A stretch of 36,432 nt of DNA from Bacillota bacterium. GTDB lineage: Bacteria > Bacillota > Clostridia > Peptostreptococcales > Anaerovoracaceae. Numbering within the stretch: the stretch's first letter is position 1; every line of letters begins with the position of its first letter. Under the pieces are notes generated by a model that was not told where the DNA came from, made no database searches, and saw only the letters and a list, made by a program, of their open reading frames with translations. Location of the stretch: NCBI GenBank assembly GCA_030530305.1, contig JAUMVF010000006.1, forward strand, positions 1-36,432, in the 5' to 3' direction. Below, in pieces: positions 22,539 to 30,700 of the stretch. The translations under genes and the position numbers were made by a program.

Positions 22539-24170
22539 ATGTATACGAACGATTTGATCTGGATCGCCAACAACGACAAAGGCGAACATCTCAACATACT
22601 GCCGAAGATGGCTAACAGGCACGGCCTCATCGCCGGCGCCACCGGTACCGGCAAAACTGTCACTCTGAAAGTCATGGCTGAGTCCTTCAGCGACGCTGGA
22701 GTGCCTGTTTTTATCGCTGATGTAAAAGGCGATGTTGCAGGGATGCTCTGCCCCGGCGAAGACAATGAGAACATGCAGGAGCGCATCAAGCGTTTCGGTC
22801 TGGCAGACGCAGGTTTCACATACAAGGGGTGCCCGTCGACTATATGGGACATCTACGCGGAAGACGGCATCACCCTTCGGACGACTATATCGGAGGCGGG
22901 CCCGATGCTTCTCGCAAGGATCCTGGAGTTGAATGATCTGCAGACTGATCTTCTGACGATAATATTCAAGATCGCCGATGACAATCAGCTTCTTCTGATC
23001 GACACCAAAGACCTGAAAGCCATGATAAAATTCGTCGGCGAGCACGCGGACGAGTATTCGAGCGATTACGGCAAGATAAGCGGCTCTTCTCTGGATGTCA
23101 TAACCCGGAGCGTAGTTGCTCTTGAGATGAACGGCGGAGATAAATTCTTCGGCGAGCCGGACCTGGATATCAACGACTGGCTGGGAACAACGTCCGACGG
23201 CAAAGGCATGATCCACATCCTTAACTCTGCAAAACTCGTGAGCAACGGCCGCCTCTACTCTACTTTCCTGATCTGGCTGGTATCCGAACTGTTCGAAAAC
23301 CTGCCGGAAGTAGGCGACCCGGAAAAACCGAAGCTGGTGTTCTTTTTCGATGAAGCACATCTGCTTTTCAATGACGCGTCGAAGGCTTTCATGGAGAAGA
23401 TCGAGCAGGTCGTTAAACTCATAAGGTCAAAAGGCGTAGGCATATATTTCTGCACACAGAACCCAAGCGACATCCCAGGAAGCGTGCTTTCCCAGCTGGG
23501 CAACAAGGTGCAGCACGCCCTCCGCGCCTTCACCCCTGCTGAGCAGAAAGGCATCAAGGCCGCGGCGGATTCCTTCAGAGAGAATCCCGAATTTGATTCT
23601 AAGGAAATGCTCACCATGCTGGGAACCGGCGAAGCTCTCGTTTCATTCCTGGATGAGAAAGGCACGCCGCAGATGGTCGAAAAAGCCAACATCCTGCCGC
23701 CTCAGTGCAGCATGGGCGCCGCATCAGCTGAAGACCGGGCAAAAGCAATAAGCGGAAGCCCCTTCTTCGCAAAATACGCTCAGGCAGTGGATAACGTTTC
23801 CGCGTATGAGACGCTGAGCGGGCAGGGCGCAGCGCAGGCAGCGGCAACAGATGCGCCTGCAGTTGAAGCTGCGCCGGGAACCGCAACGCAGGAAGCGCCC
23901 GCAGAGGCCCCGGCGGAAGCAGAGGCAGCGCCGGCGAAGCCCGAAGCTGAACCTGCTGCAGAAGCGCCGAAGCCTGAAAAGCCTTCCAAGAAAGATAAAA
24001 AAGTCAGCAAAGCCGCACAGAAAGCAGGCAGATCCGCAGCCGGCACTATCGGCCGCGAAATTGGTAAAGAAGTCTTCGGAAAAGCATTTGGCAAGAAAGC
24101 CGCCAAGGTCGGCGGTAACGCTATGGCTGCTTTTGCCCGCGGACTCATGGATACACTGCTGAAGAAATAG
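22539..24170 (+). CDS. HerA-like / DUF853 helicase-type ATPase
   Basis: 543 residues. Begins MYTNDLIWIANN; Walker A is GATGTGKT at ~33-40, Walker B is LVFFFDEAHLLF at ~266-277, and the later IYFCTQNPSDIPGSVLSQLGNKVQHALRAFTP is typical of the DUF853 (YjgR) branch of the FtsK/HerA family. After the ATPase core (~430) comes an ~70-residue Ala/Pro/Glu-rich linker (to ~485), then a Lys-rich helical tail with GTIGREIGKEVFGKAFGKKA. GGGAGGTAATC precedes the ATG. No NurA nuclease or other partner is nearby, so its role (DNA or protein translocation) is unknown. Confidence 0.85.
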   Translation: MYTNDLIWIANNDKGEHLNILPKMANRHGLIAGATGTGKTVTLKVMAESFSDAGVPVFIADVKGDVAGMLCPGEDNENMQERIKRFGLADAGFTYKGCPSTIWDIYAEDGITLRTTISEAGPMLLARILELNDLQTDLLTIIFKIADDNQLLLIDTKDLKAMIKFVGEHADEYSSDYGKISGSSLDVITRSVVALEMNGGDKFFGEPDLDINDWLGTTSDGKGMIHILNSAKLVSNGRLYSTFLIWLVSELFENLPEVGDPEKPKLVFFFDEAHLLFNDASKAFMEKIEQVVKLIRSKGVGIYFCTQNPSDIPGSVLSQLGNKVQHALRAFTPAEQKGIKAAADSFRENPEFDSKEMLTMLGTGEALVSFLDEKGTPQMVEKANILPPQCSMGAASAEDRAKAISGSPFFAKYAQAVDNVSAYETLSGQGAAQAAATDAPAVEAAPGTATQEAPAEAPAEAEAAPAKPEAEPAAEAPKPEKPSKKDKKVSKAAQKAGRSAAGTIGREIGKEVFGKAFGKKAAKVGGNAMAAFARGLMDTLLKK

Positions 24171-24217
24171 CCGCGCTTAAGAAACCGCCATGTGTGGTTT
24201 TTGCGAAAGGGATAAAA

Positions 24218-24715
24218 ATGAAGATCATAGTAATTAAAGGATATTCGAAAACCGGTAAGACCACCGTCTGCACCTCGGTAATCAGCGAGCTTGCCCGCAG
24301 GGGTTACTCGGTGGGCAGCGTCAAAGACATACATTTTGAGGGATTCACTCTGGACAATGAGAACGAAGACACCGGCAAACACAGAAAAGCCGGTGCCTCG
24401 ACTGTCACGGCGCTCGGCATTTACGAGACCGACATAATGTACGGGAAGCGTCTTGATATAAAGGAGATTCTCAGTCACTACGATGAAGACTTCGTTGTCT
24501 GCGAAGGCGGCGTGGATCTTTCCTGTCCCAATATCGTGACAGGCAAAGACAAGCAGCAGCTGGATGACCGCCGGGATGAAAACACGATCGGCTTTTCCGG
24601 CATTATTGCTGAAGAACTGTCAGAGTACGACGGTCTTCCCGTCATCAACGCTCTGACGGATATCGGTGCGTTGGTGGATCTGACCGAGAAGAACGCAGCG
24701 GAATACGATGGCTGA
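24218..24715 (+). CDS. mobB: Molybdopterin-guanine dinucleotide biosynthesis protein B (MobB) family GTPase
   Basis: 165 residues from ATG 24218, which follows AAAGGGATAAAA; an earlier GTG lacks a site. Begins MKIIVIKGYSKTGKTT with a P-loop at 8-16, followed by VGSVKDIHFEGF and KHRKAGASTVTALG, typical of MobB. MobB assists attachment of GMP (or CMP in related systems) to molybdopterin for Mo enzymes such as the hydroxylase at the left edge. The tail from ~100 on contains EGGVDLSCPNIVTGKD, a common MobB feature. It follows the HerA-like gene by 47 nt. No moa, moe or mobA gene is in the window. Confidence 0.75.
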   Translation: MKIIVIKGYSKTGKTTVCTSVISELARRGYSVGSVKDIHFEGFTLDNENEDTGKHRKAGASTVTALGIYETDIMYGKRLDIKEILSHYDEDFVVCEGGVDLSCPNIVTGKDKQQLDDRRDENTIGFSGIIAEELSEYDGLPVINALTDIGALVDLTEKNAAEYDG

Positions 24716-24775
24716 CTTGCCCGGACGTCCTTTGATTTACCGCTTTTTGATCGGTGCGGCACGACTCATTTTTAA

Positions 24776-25573
24776 CTAAATAAGATCGAACTCTTTAAGC
24801 CTTTGATTTATCACTTCGTGAGTCAAAGGCTTTTCCTGTGTTTCATATGTTATTATCAGGTTTTTCCCGGGGACGATTCCCGTCCTGCCGTACTCTATGA
24901 TTTTTTCTATGTTTTCACAGACGTACTCCTGGTCGCCCACTAGACCCAGATGTTCCCACCAGATGAGCTTGTGCGTTTTCGGATGCAAAATCTCAAAATC
25001 AGGGTACACCGTCCTGTTTGCAAGCCTTAACGCAGCTTCAGATTTGAACTCAAGCTTTGCATCATAAAGTGAATCGGCAATGAGCACCTCGCTCTTGGAT
25101 CTGACCATCTTCCCGATTTTCGTTTTGTGGATGAGCCCTTTCCGGAAATAATCATTCTGGCTGTCCGGCTTTTTTCTCCAATCCCTGACACATACATCGT
25201 CCTCGAGGTAGTAAGCTTTGTTCAGTAAGTCACCATACTTGTAGTTCAATGGATTGTAGGGCTTCAACTCCGACATGCACCGTCTTAATGCCTCAATGTT
25301 TCCCCTCAAAATTGGCAACCCATGAGTTATTGTTTTTCTCTCGGTCAACTCTCTGATAATCTGCCTGTGATATCTGGAATCGGGATCTAAAGCAATCGCT
25401 TTTCTTCTCCCATCAACATAAACAAAAGAAAAATAGTATGTATCGTTCCCTCGCCTCCGAATAACGAGAGAACCGGGCGCAAGTTTTTTGACTTGTCTCT
25501 CCATAAACCCTTTAACATGGCTTTCACGCATAATCTCATTATTAATTTGAGCAATCAAATCTATAATACTCAT
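24776..25573 (-). CDS. Hypothetical protein with PD-(D/E)XK nuclease-like domain
   Basis: 265 residues; AGAGGAAC lies just before the ATG. Residues ~158-245 read as a restriction-endonuclease fold: VRSKSEVLIADSLYDAKLEF (helix with the conserved Glu), then TVYPDFEILHP (the PD motif) and KLIWWEHLGLVGDQEY (E-x-H in the next strand). Similar unnamed Firmicutes proteins keep this PDF...WEH pattern. The N-terminal ~100 residues are basic and unrecognised. There is no methylase or specificity partner nearby, so it is not a classical restriction system. It is flanked upstream by AT-rich DNA and palindrome pair 2. Convergent with mobB without an evident terminator in 24716-24775. Confidence 0.6.
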   Translation of the reverse strand: MSIIDLIAQINNEIMRESHVKGFMERQVKKLAPGSLVIRRRGNDTYYFSFVYVDGRRKAIALDPDSRYHRQIIRELTERKTITHGLPILRGNIEALRRCMSELKPYNPLNYKYGDLLNKAYYLEDDVCVRDWRKKPDSQNDYFRKGLIHKTKIGKMVRSKSEVLIADSLYDAKLEFKSEAALRLANRTVYPDFEILHPKTHKLIWWEHLGLVGDQEYVCENIEKIIEYGRTGIVPGKNLIITYETQEKPLTHEVINQRLKEFDLI

Positions 25574-25686
25574 CTGTTCCTCTTTTGATGATTCAATCCC
25601 TTAGCTTCTAATTCGTTTCCATATATTACCATTCTCTTTCTTGTTTGTATAGTTCATTCCGAATAATCAGACACCAAACTTTTTAA

Positions 25687-25746
25687 GCGTTGAAAAAATG
25701 TCACTATTTTTCTTATTTCAAATTTAGTGACAAATTTTCAACGTTT
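25687..25746. repeat. TTTTGTCACTA palindrome, pair 2 copy A (long arms)
   Basis: The core AAATGTCACTA (25695-25705) and TAGTGACAAAT (25725-25735) is flanked by GCGTTGAAA on the left and TTTTCAACGTT on the right. The total arm is about 20 bp, the longest of the six copies, around a 19-nt centre. Confidence 0.85.
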
Positions 25747-25819
25747 ACTTCACTCGTTTTAGAGTAAAATAATCATTTCTCTATAGAATTTGAGAGACTA
25801 ATGGCGTTTAGCCAATAAC

Positions 25820-25859
25820 TTTTGTCACAAATCAACTTTTTTTGAAATTAGTGACAAAA
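25820..25859. repeat. TTTTGTCACTA palindrome, pair 2 copy B
   Basis: TTTTGTCAC (25820-25828) and GTGACAAAA (25851-25859) around a 22-nt centre. Its centre is 124.5 nt from that of copy A. The left arm has drifted at the last two bases (CAA for CTA). Confidence 0.8.
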
Positions 25860-26115
25860 GATTAAGGATTGTTTGTTCAAATACGGGAAGTTGGGGGAGT
25901 GGGATTCCGGGCGAAGGCCCAATCGCCCTCTTCTGGGCTCTTGGGATCCGCTTTACAGCTCAGTCTCGCTCTATAGCTGCCGCCAGCCTCTTACGGGCGC
26001 GGCAGCAGCGGCCTTCGCTGAGCGGATCGGAGCGGATCAGGGCGGCTTGGCGCGGACGGACCGATGCGGGCGGATGAGGTCTGCCTTGGTTTGGGCTGTG
26101 AGAGCGCGGAGACGC

Positions 26116-26150
26116 AAAAACCAGGTCCGGCTTTTAGCGGCAGACCTGGT
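26116..26150 (-). terminator. Second minus-strand terminator
   Basis: ACCAGGTC (26120-26127) and GACCTGGT (26143-26150) form an 8-bp stem. On the minus strand it is followed by a T5 run (AAAAA at 26116-26120 on the plus strand). It lies ~100 nt beyond the first terminator of the dehydrogenase gene. Confidence 0.65.
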
Positions 26151-26242
26151 CCTTGCTTAAATATTGCATGGATACAATATTGGAAAACTATTTGATTGCT
26201 GTTTTTCATGCACGGGCGGTTTGCGGTGCCGTGCGCCGTGGG

Positions 26243-26276
26243 AAAAACAAGACCGGCCGGGATGCCCGGTCGGTCT
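26243..26276 (-). terminator. Terminator of the dehydrogenase gene
   Basis: The arms around 26250-26261 and 26265-26276 (AGACCGGCCGGG with CCCGGTCGGTCT, one G-U pair, ATG loop) are followed on the minus strand by a T-run (AAAAAC at 26243). It begins 11 nt after the stop codon at 26288. Confidence 0.85.
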
Positions 26277-26287
26277 TTTGTGTTTAA

Positions 26288-27370
26288 CTATTTAGTCTTT
26301 ACGTACTCGTTGAGCGGCTTGAGTCTGTATTCGTGATCCGGATACTGGTCTGTGGAAACGTAACCAGCAGGAGCGTCGATCAGCTGCGGAATCCTGTTGA
26401 TGATGTTTGCGCATGTCAGCTCAACTGTTGGAGGCTCGTCAACCTTGATTGAGATATCAGGCTCACCATAAAGTTTCCAGTCGTTGATGTCGAATTCTGT
26501 TTCGTCATAAACGTTACCGATACATTCTGTCTCGATTGTGATTCCTTCTTTTGTCTCGGTTGTTACGATAGCTCTCATACCTGTAGGCTGTCCAGCCGGG
26601 ATCGTCATTCCCAGAGTCTCGGACTTCAGGTCTTTTGTATTTGTCTTCGGGATGCACTTCTGGATCTGTGAGATCGGTGTGAGGCCCAGTCTCTTGCAGA
26701 GCCATCCGTTCTGGTTCCACATGTATGAAGGAACGAGCTCTCCGCTCTCAACCAGCTTCTGCTGTTCTTCGGATGAGCAGTCATTGTACTTTCCGATCTC
26801 AGCTTCGAACTGTTCTGTTGTGAGACCTGCGCCGTGTCCTTCAGCAAGAGCGATACCATAGTCTTCTACGTTGTAGCTGCTTGCTCCCCAGATCTTTGTG
26901 ATCTTGTCGCATGATCCTGCGAGAAGTGTTACCAGTGTTCCCCAGTAAAGGTCAGGATATCCTGAACCTGTGATAGTTGTTCCGTTCTTCTTTGCCAGAG
27001 CATCCAGTCTTGCTGTTACTTCCGGTGAAGAGTTCCATGGATAAAGTGATTCTTCGCATGTTGAGATAGCGTCTGCTCCAGCGTTTGATGCTGCTGTGAA
27101 AGCAGGCTCCAACTCTGCTACTGTACTTCTTGTTGCGCATACGCATACGTCAACTTTCAGCTCTTTCATGATCTTTTCAGCGTCTTTTGCGTCTGAGATC
27201 TTTACGCCTATGTCATCGCCGCCGATAACAATGCTAACGTCTTTGCCGATCTTGTTAGGATCCATATCAAATGCTGCTACAAGGTCTGCTCCCTTATCCA
27301 GAGCATAACGCATAAGCCATGCGCTCATTTTTCCGCATCCGTACTGTGCAACTCTTACTTTTCTGTCCAT
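26288..27370 (-). CDS. NAD(P)-dependent amine dehydrogenase, 2,4-diaminopentanoate dehydrogenase-like
   Basis: 360 residues with a perfect AGGAGGTAA site before the ATG. The N-terminal Rossmann part begins VRVAQYGCGKMSAWLMRYALDKGADLVAAFD. DVCVCATRST and STCEESLYPWNSS follow, then GSGYPDLYWGTL and an acidic second domain. This matches the dihydrodipicolinate-reductase-like family containing 2,4-diaminopentanoate dehydrogenase, which oxidatively deaminates 2,4-diaminopentanoate in clostridial ornithine fermentation; related members act on other diamino acids. Codon use is strongly biased to a small set (GTT, ACA, TCT, CTG), as in abundant enzymes. It is monocistronic, with its own promoter and terminator. 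None of the other ornithine-fermentation genes is in the window, so the substrate is unproven. Confidence 0.7.
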   Translation of the reverse strand: MDRKVRVAQYGCGKMSAWLMRYALDKGADLVAAFDMDPNKIGKDVSIVIGGDDIGVKISDAKDAEKIMKELKVDVCVCATRSTVAELEPAFTAASNAGADAISTCEESLYPWNSSPEVTARLDALAKKNGTTITGSGYPDLYWGTLVTLLAGSCDKITKIWGASSYNVEDYGIALAEGHGAGLTTEQFEAEIGKYNDCSSEEQQKLVESGELVPSYMWNQNGWLCKRLGLTPISQIQKCIPKTNTKDLKSETLGMTIPAGQPTGMRAIVTTETKEGITIETECIGNVYDETEFDINDWKLYGEPDISIKVDEPPTVELTCANIINRIPQLIDAPAGYVSTDQYPDHEYRLKPLNEYVKTK

Positions 27371-27435
27371 TAAATTACCTCCTGTAATATCGCGATATTT
27401 TGATTTGATAATTGATTTTACAACAATTCACTATG

Positions 27436-27466
27436 ATTATAAAGGTTATTGGTGGAATAATGTCAA
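27436..27466 (-). promoter_or_regulatory. Promoter of the dehydrogenase gene
   Basis: On the minus strand TTGACA (27461-27466), 19-bp spacer, TATAAT (27436-27441). Both hexamers are consensus but the spacing is 2 bp longer than ideal. Confidence 0.65.
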
Positions 27467-27729
27467 GATTTTTCATAAATGTGTACGATAGTACCGCCCG
27501 GGTAACGTTTCGTGTGGCCGGGGCGCGGATGCGGTGTTGAATTATTAACCATATTTTTTATATACAATATTACGGCTAAAAAATGCCGAATGTATACAAA
27601 ACATTTTCTGAAAACCCCACAAAAGAGCCGTGTTTTTTGGTATATTATTTATATAAGATTTAATGGAAAAGTGTTTGTAAAATCTGACTGAATTTCTACT
27701 GTTTTAGCAAAGAAAGGATCTCACCCGAA
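27467..27729 (+). promoter_or_regulatory. Upstream region of the purine operon
   Basis: AT-rich divergent intergenic DNA with TATATTAT and TATAAG near 27641-27657 as possible -10 elements, but no convincing -35. A short CGGC/GCCG hairpin lies around 27574-27589. I see no purine riboswitch. The GAAAGGATC ribosome binding site is at ~27712. Confidence 0.35.
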
Positions 27730-30700
27730 ATGGTAAAAAGAATATTCGTAGAAAAGAAAAAAGGCTTTGACGTTGAGGCGCAGGGAATGCTTGCCGACAT
27801 CAGGCAGAATCTTAATATAGGACAGCTTGAGAATGTCCGCGTCATCAACCGCTACGATGTAGACGGCATAGACGACGATACATATGAAATGGCCAGATAC
27901 ACCGTGTTCGCAGAACCGGCAATAGACGTGGCTTATGATGAGAAAATGCCAGAGGACACTTCCTCTGCAGTTTTTTTTGCTGTTGAATATCTCCCCGGCC
28001 AGTACGACCAGCGGGCAGACTCGGCGGCCCAGTGCATCAAGCTGATGAAACCGGACGCTGACGCGACGGTAAGATTCGCCAAGGTCATAGTTCTTGAAGG
28101 CGACCTTACCGAAGAACAGGTCATGGCCATCAGAGACTACTGCGTAAATCCCGTAGACAGCCAGCAGGCTTCACTTGAAAAGCCGGCTTCACTGGAGATG
28201 GTGACCACAGATCCTGCAGACGTTGCCACTGCGGAAGGTTTCAGAGACAAGAGTGAGGAAGAGCTTGAACAGTACCGCAAAGACATGGGTTTTGCCATGA
28301 GCCACGCGGATATCATGCACATACAGAATTATTACAAAAACGATGAGCACCGGGATCCGACCATCACGGAACTCAAGGTCATCGACACATACTGGTCAGA
28401 CCACTGCCGTCACACCACTTTCATGACGGAGCTGACCAATATCTCATTTGAGGACAGCCCTTACGGACATCTGGTGAAGGCTGCTTTTGACGACTATATG
28501 AAAATGCGCGCAGACGTTTACGGCGACAGGGACAAGGACGTATGCCTTATGGATATGGCCTGCATCGGCGCCAAGTACCTGAAGAAGGCGGGAAAAGCCG
28601 ATGACGTGGACGAGTCCGAAGAAGTCAACGCCTGCAGCATCAAGGTGAAGGCAAAGATAGACGGCAAAGAAGAAGACTGGCTCGTTATGTTCAAGAACGA
28701 GACACACAATCATCCGACAGAGATCGAGCCTTTCGGCGGCGCGGCCACATGTCTTGGCGGCGCCATCAGAGACCCGCTTTCGGGAAGAGTTTATGTATAT
28801 CAGGCAATGCGTGTAACGGGCGCGGCTGACCCGAGAAAGAGCGTCAGCGAGACCATCCACGGCAAGCTGCCGCAGAAAAAACTCACCCGCGAAGCCGCTG
28901 CCGGATACAGTTCCTACGGCAACCAGATCGGTCTTGCCGCAGGGCAGATAGATGAAGTTTATGACGATGACTACGTTGCAAAGAGAATGGAAGTGGGCGC
29001 TGTAGTAGGCGCTGCTCCCGCAGACCACGTCATCAGAAAAGTGCCCGAACCGGGCGATGTGATCATCCTTGTGGGCGGCCGTACAGGCAGAGACGGCTGC
29101 GGCGGCGCTACAGGTTCGAGTAAGGAACACACCGAGGATTCGATTCTTGAATGTGGCGCGGAAGTCCAGAAGGGCAACCCGCCGGTAGAAAGAAATATCC
29201 AGAGACTGTTCAGAAGAAAAGAAGTCGCCGTGCTCATCAAACGCTGCAACGACTTTGGCGCAGGCGGCGTTTCAGTAGCCATCGGCGAGCTGGCTGACGG
29301 TCTTGACATAGATCTGGACAAAGTACCTAAGAAGTACGAAGGTCTGGACGGCACCGAACTTGCCATCTCCGAATCCCAGGAAAGAATGGCAGTCGTTGTC
29401 GCCGCCGACAAAGAAGACGAGTTCAGAAAATACGCGGACGAGGAAAATCTGGAGTCCACGACCGTAGCTGTAGTCACAGACACCAACCGTGTAAAGATGA
29501 CCTGGCGCGGCAAGACCATCCTTGATCTTTCCCGCGATTTCCTCAATACCAACGGAGCTAAGCAGACCGCAAAGGCAACAGTCAACACCCAGATCGGATA
29601 TGAACAGCTTGCCGAAGAAGGAAGCACCGACAACATGTCCATCTTAAGTGACGCCCTCAGCGATCTGAACTGCTGCAGCAAGAAAGGCCTCATCGAGCGT
29701 TTTGACAGCACTATCGGAGCTGCCACAGTGCTCATGCCTCTCGGCGGCAAGCACCAGCTGACTCCTGCAGCCGGCATGGCAGCCAAACTGCCGGGCGCCG
29801 GAGCAGAGACAGCCACCATCATGGCTTACGGCTATGATCCGCAGATGGCCAAGAAGAGCCCGTATCACGGAGCTTTTTACGCGGTCATCGATTCAGTGAC
29901 AAAGATCGTCGCAATGGGCGGCGACAGAAAAAAAATATTCCTTTCGTTCCAGGAATACTTCGAGAAACTGGGCGAAAACGACGAAAGCTGGGGCAAGCCT
30001 CTGGCAGCCCTCCTCGGAGCACTTGAAGTACAGAGACAGCTGGAGATCCCGTCTATCGGCGGCAAGGACAGCATGTCCGGAACCTTCATGGATATCAACG
30101 TGCCCCCCGCCCTGCTCTCCTTCGGCATCACTACTGAAGACGCAGACAACATCATCAGTACAGAACTGAAAGAAGGAAGCAGCAGCCTGGTCATCATAGA
30201 CATCCCGAGAGATGAAAACGGCATCCTGGATATGGAAGCCTACAAGGCGTCCATGGACAAAGTGCACCAGCTGATCCTGGAAGGAAAAGTTCTGGCGGCA
30301 GACCCTGTGGGCAAAGGCGGCGCTTTCATGACTCTGGTCAAGATGGCCCTCGGCAACAAGGTAGGCATCGAAGTAAGAGGCCTTACCATGAGAGAGCTTT
30401 CACAGGTAAGATACGGCGACATGATACTGCAGATCCCGTCCAGATATCTGCCGACGACCGGCGCTACTTATCCTGACGCGAAAAAACTTTTCGGCGACAT
30501 CCCTGCGAGGACCATCGGAAAGACAACTATAGACGGACGCATCAAGATCATCGCCGACTTCCAGCCTTTCGACGAAGCCATAGACGACGTGATCAACGTA
30601 TGGAGCTATCCGCTTGAGGGAGTTTTCCCGACAAGGACCGCGGATTTCGCATTCGAAGAAGACAGAACAGAAGTCAAAAAGGTTTCCTTTACAGAGAGAA

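Larger units (their letters stand above)
25873..26287. other. GC-rich intergenic stretch without a supported gene
   Basis: Short open frames exist here but have low-complexity basic or Arg-rich translations and no ribosome binding site. The DNA contains AGCGGATC repeats at ~26020-26040 opposing GGATCCGCT at ~25944, an AATATTG/CAATATT inverted repeat (~26161-26182), and two minus-strand terminators. It may encode a small RNA or be the 3' region of the dehydrogenase transcript. Confidence 0.4.

Noticed and set aside
24776-25573. Restriction-modification system
   Set aside because: There is no methyltransferase or specificity gene nearby, and the nuclease-like motif is only inferred.
26120-26150. 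SRP RNA-like CAGGTCCGG
   Set aside because: Only nine bases agree. The GGAAGCAGC loop and the rest of the SRP domain IV are absent, and the stem is explained as a terminator.
25873-26160. 95-codon open frame in the GC-rich intergenic stretch
   Set aside because: Its translation is Arg/Ala-rich and low in complexity, with no ribosome binding site. The region contains inverted repeats and minus-strand terminators instead.
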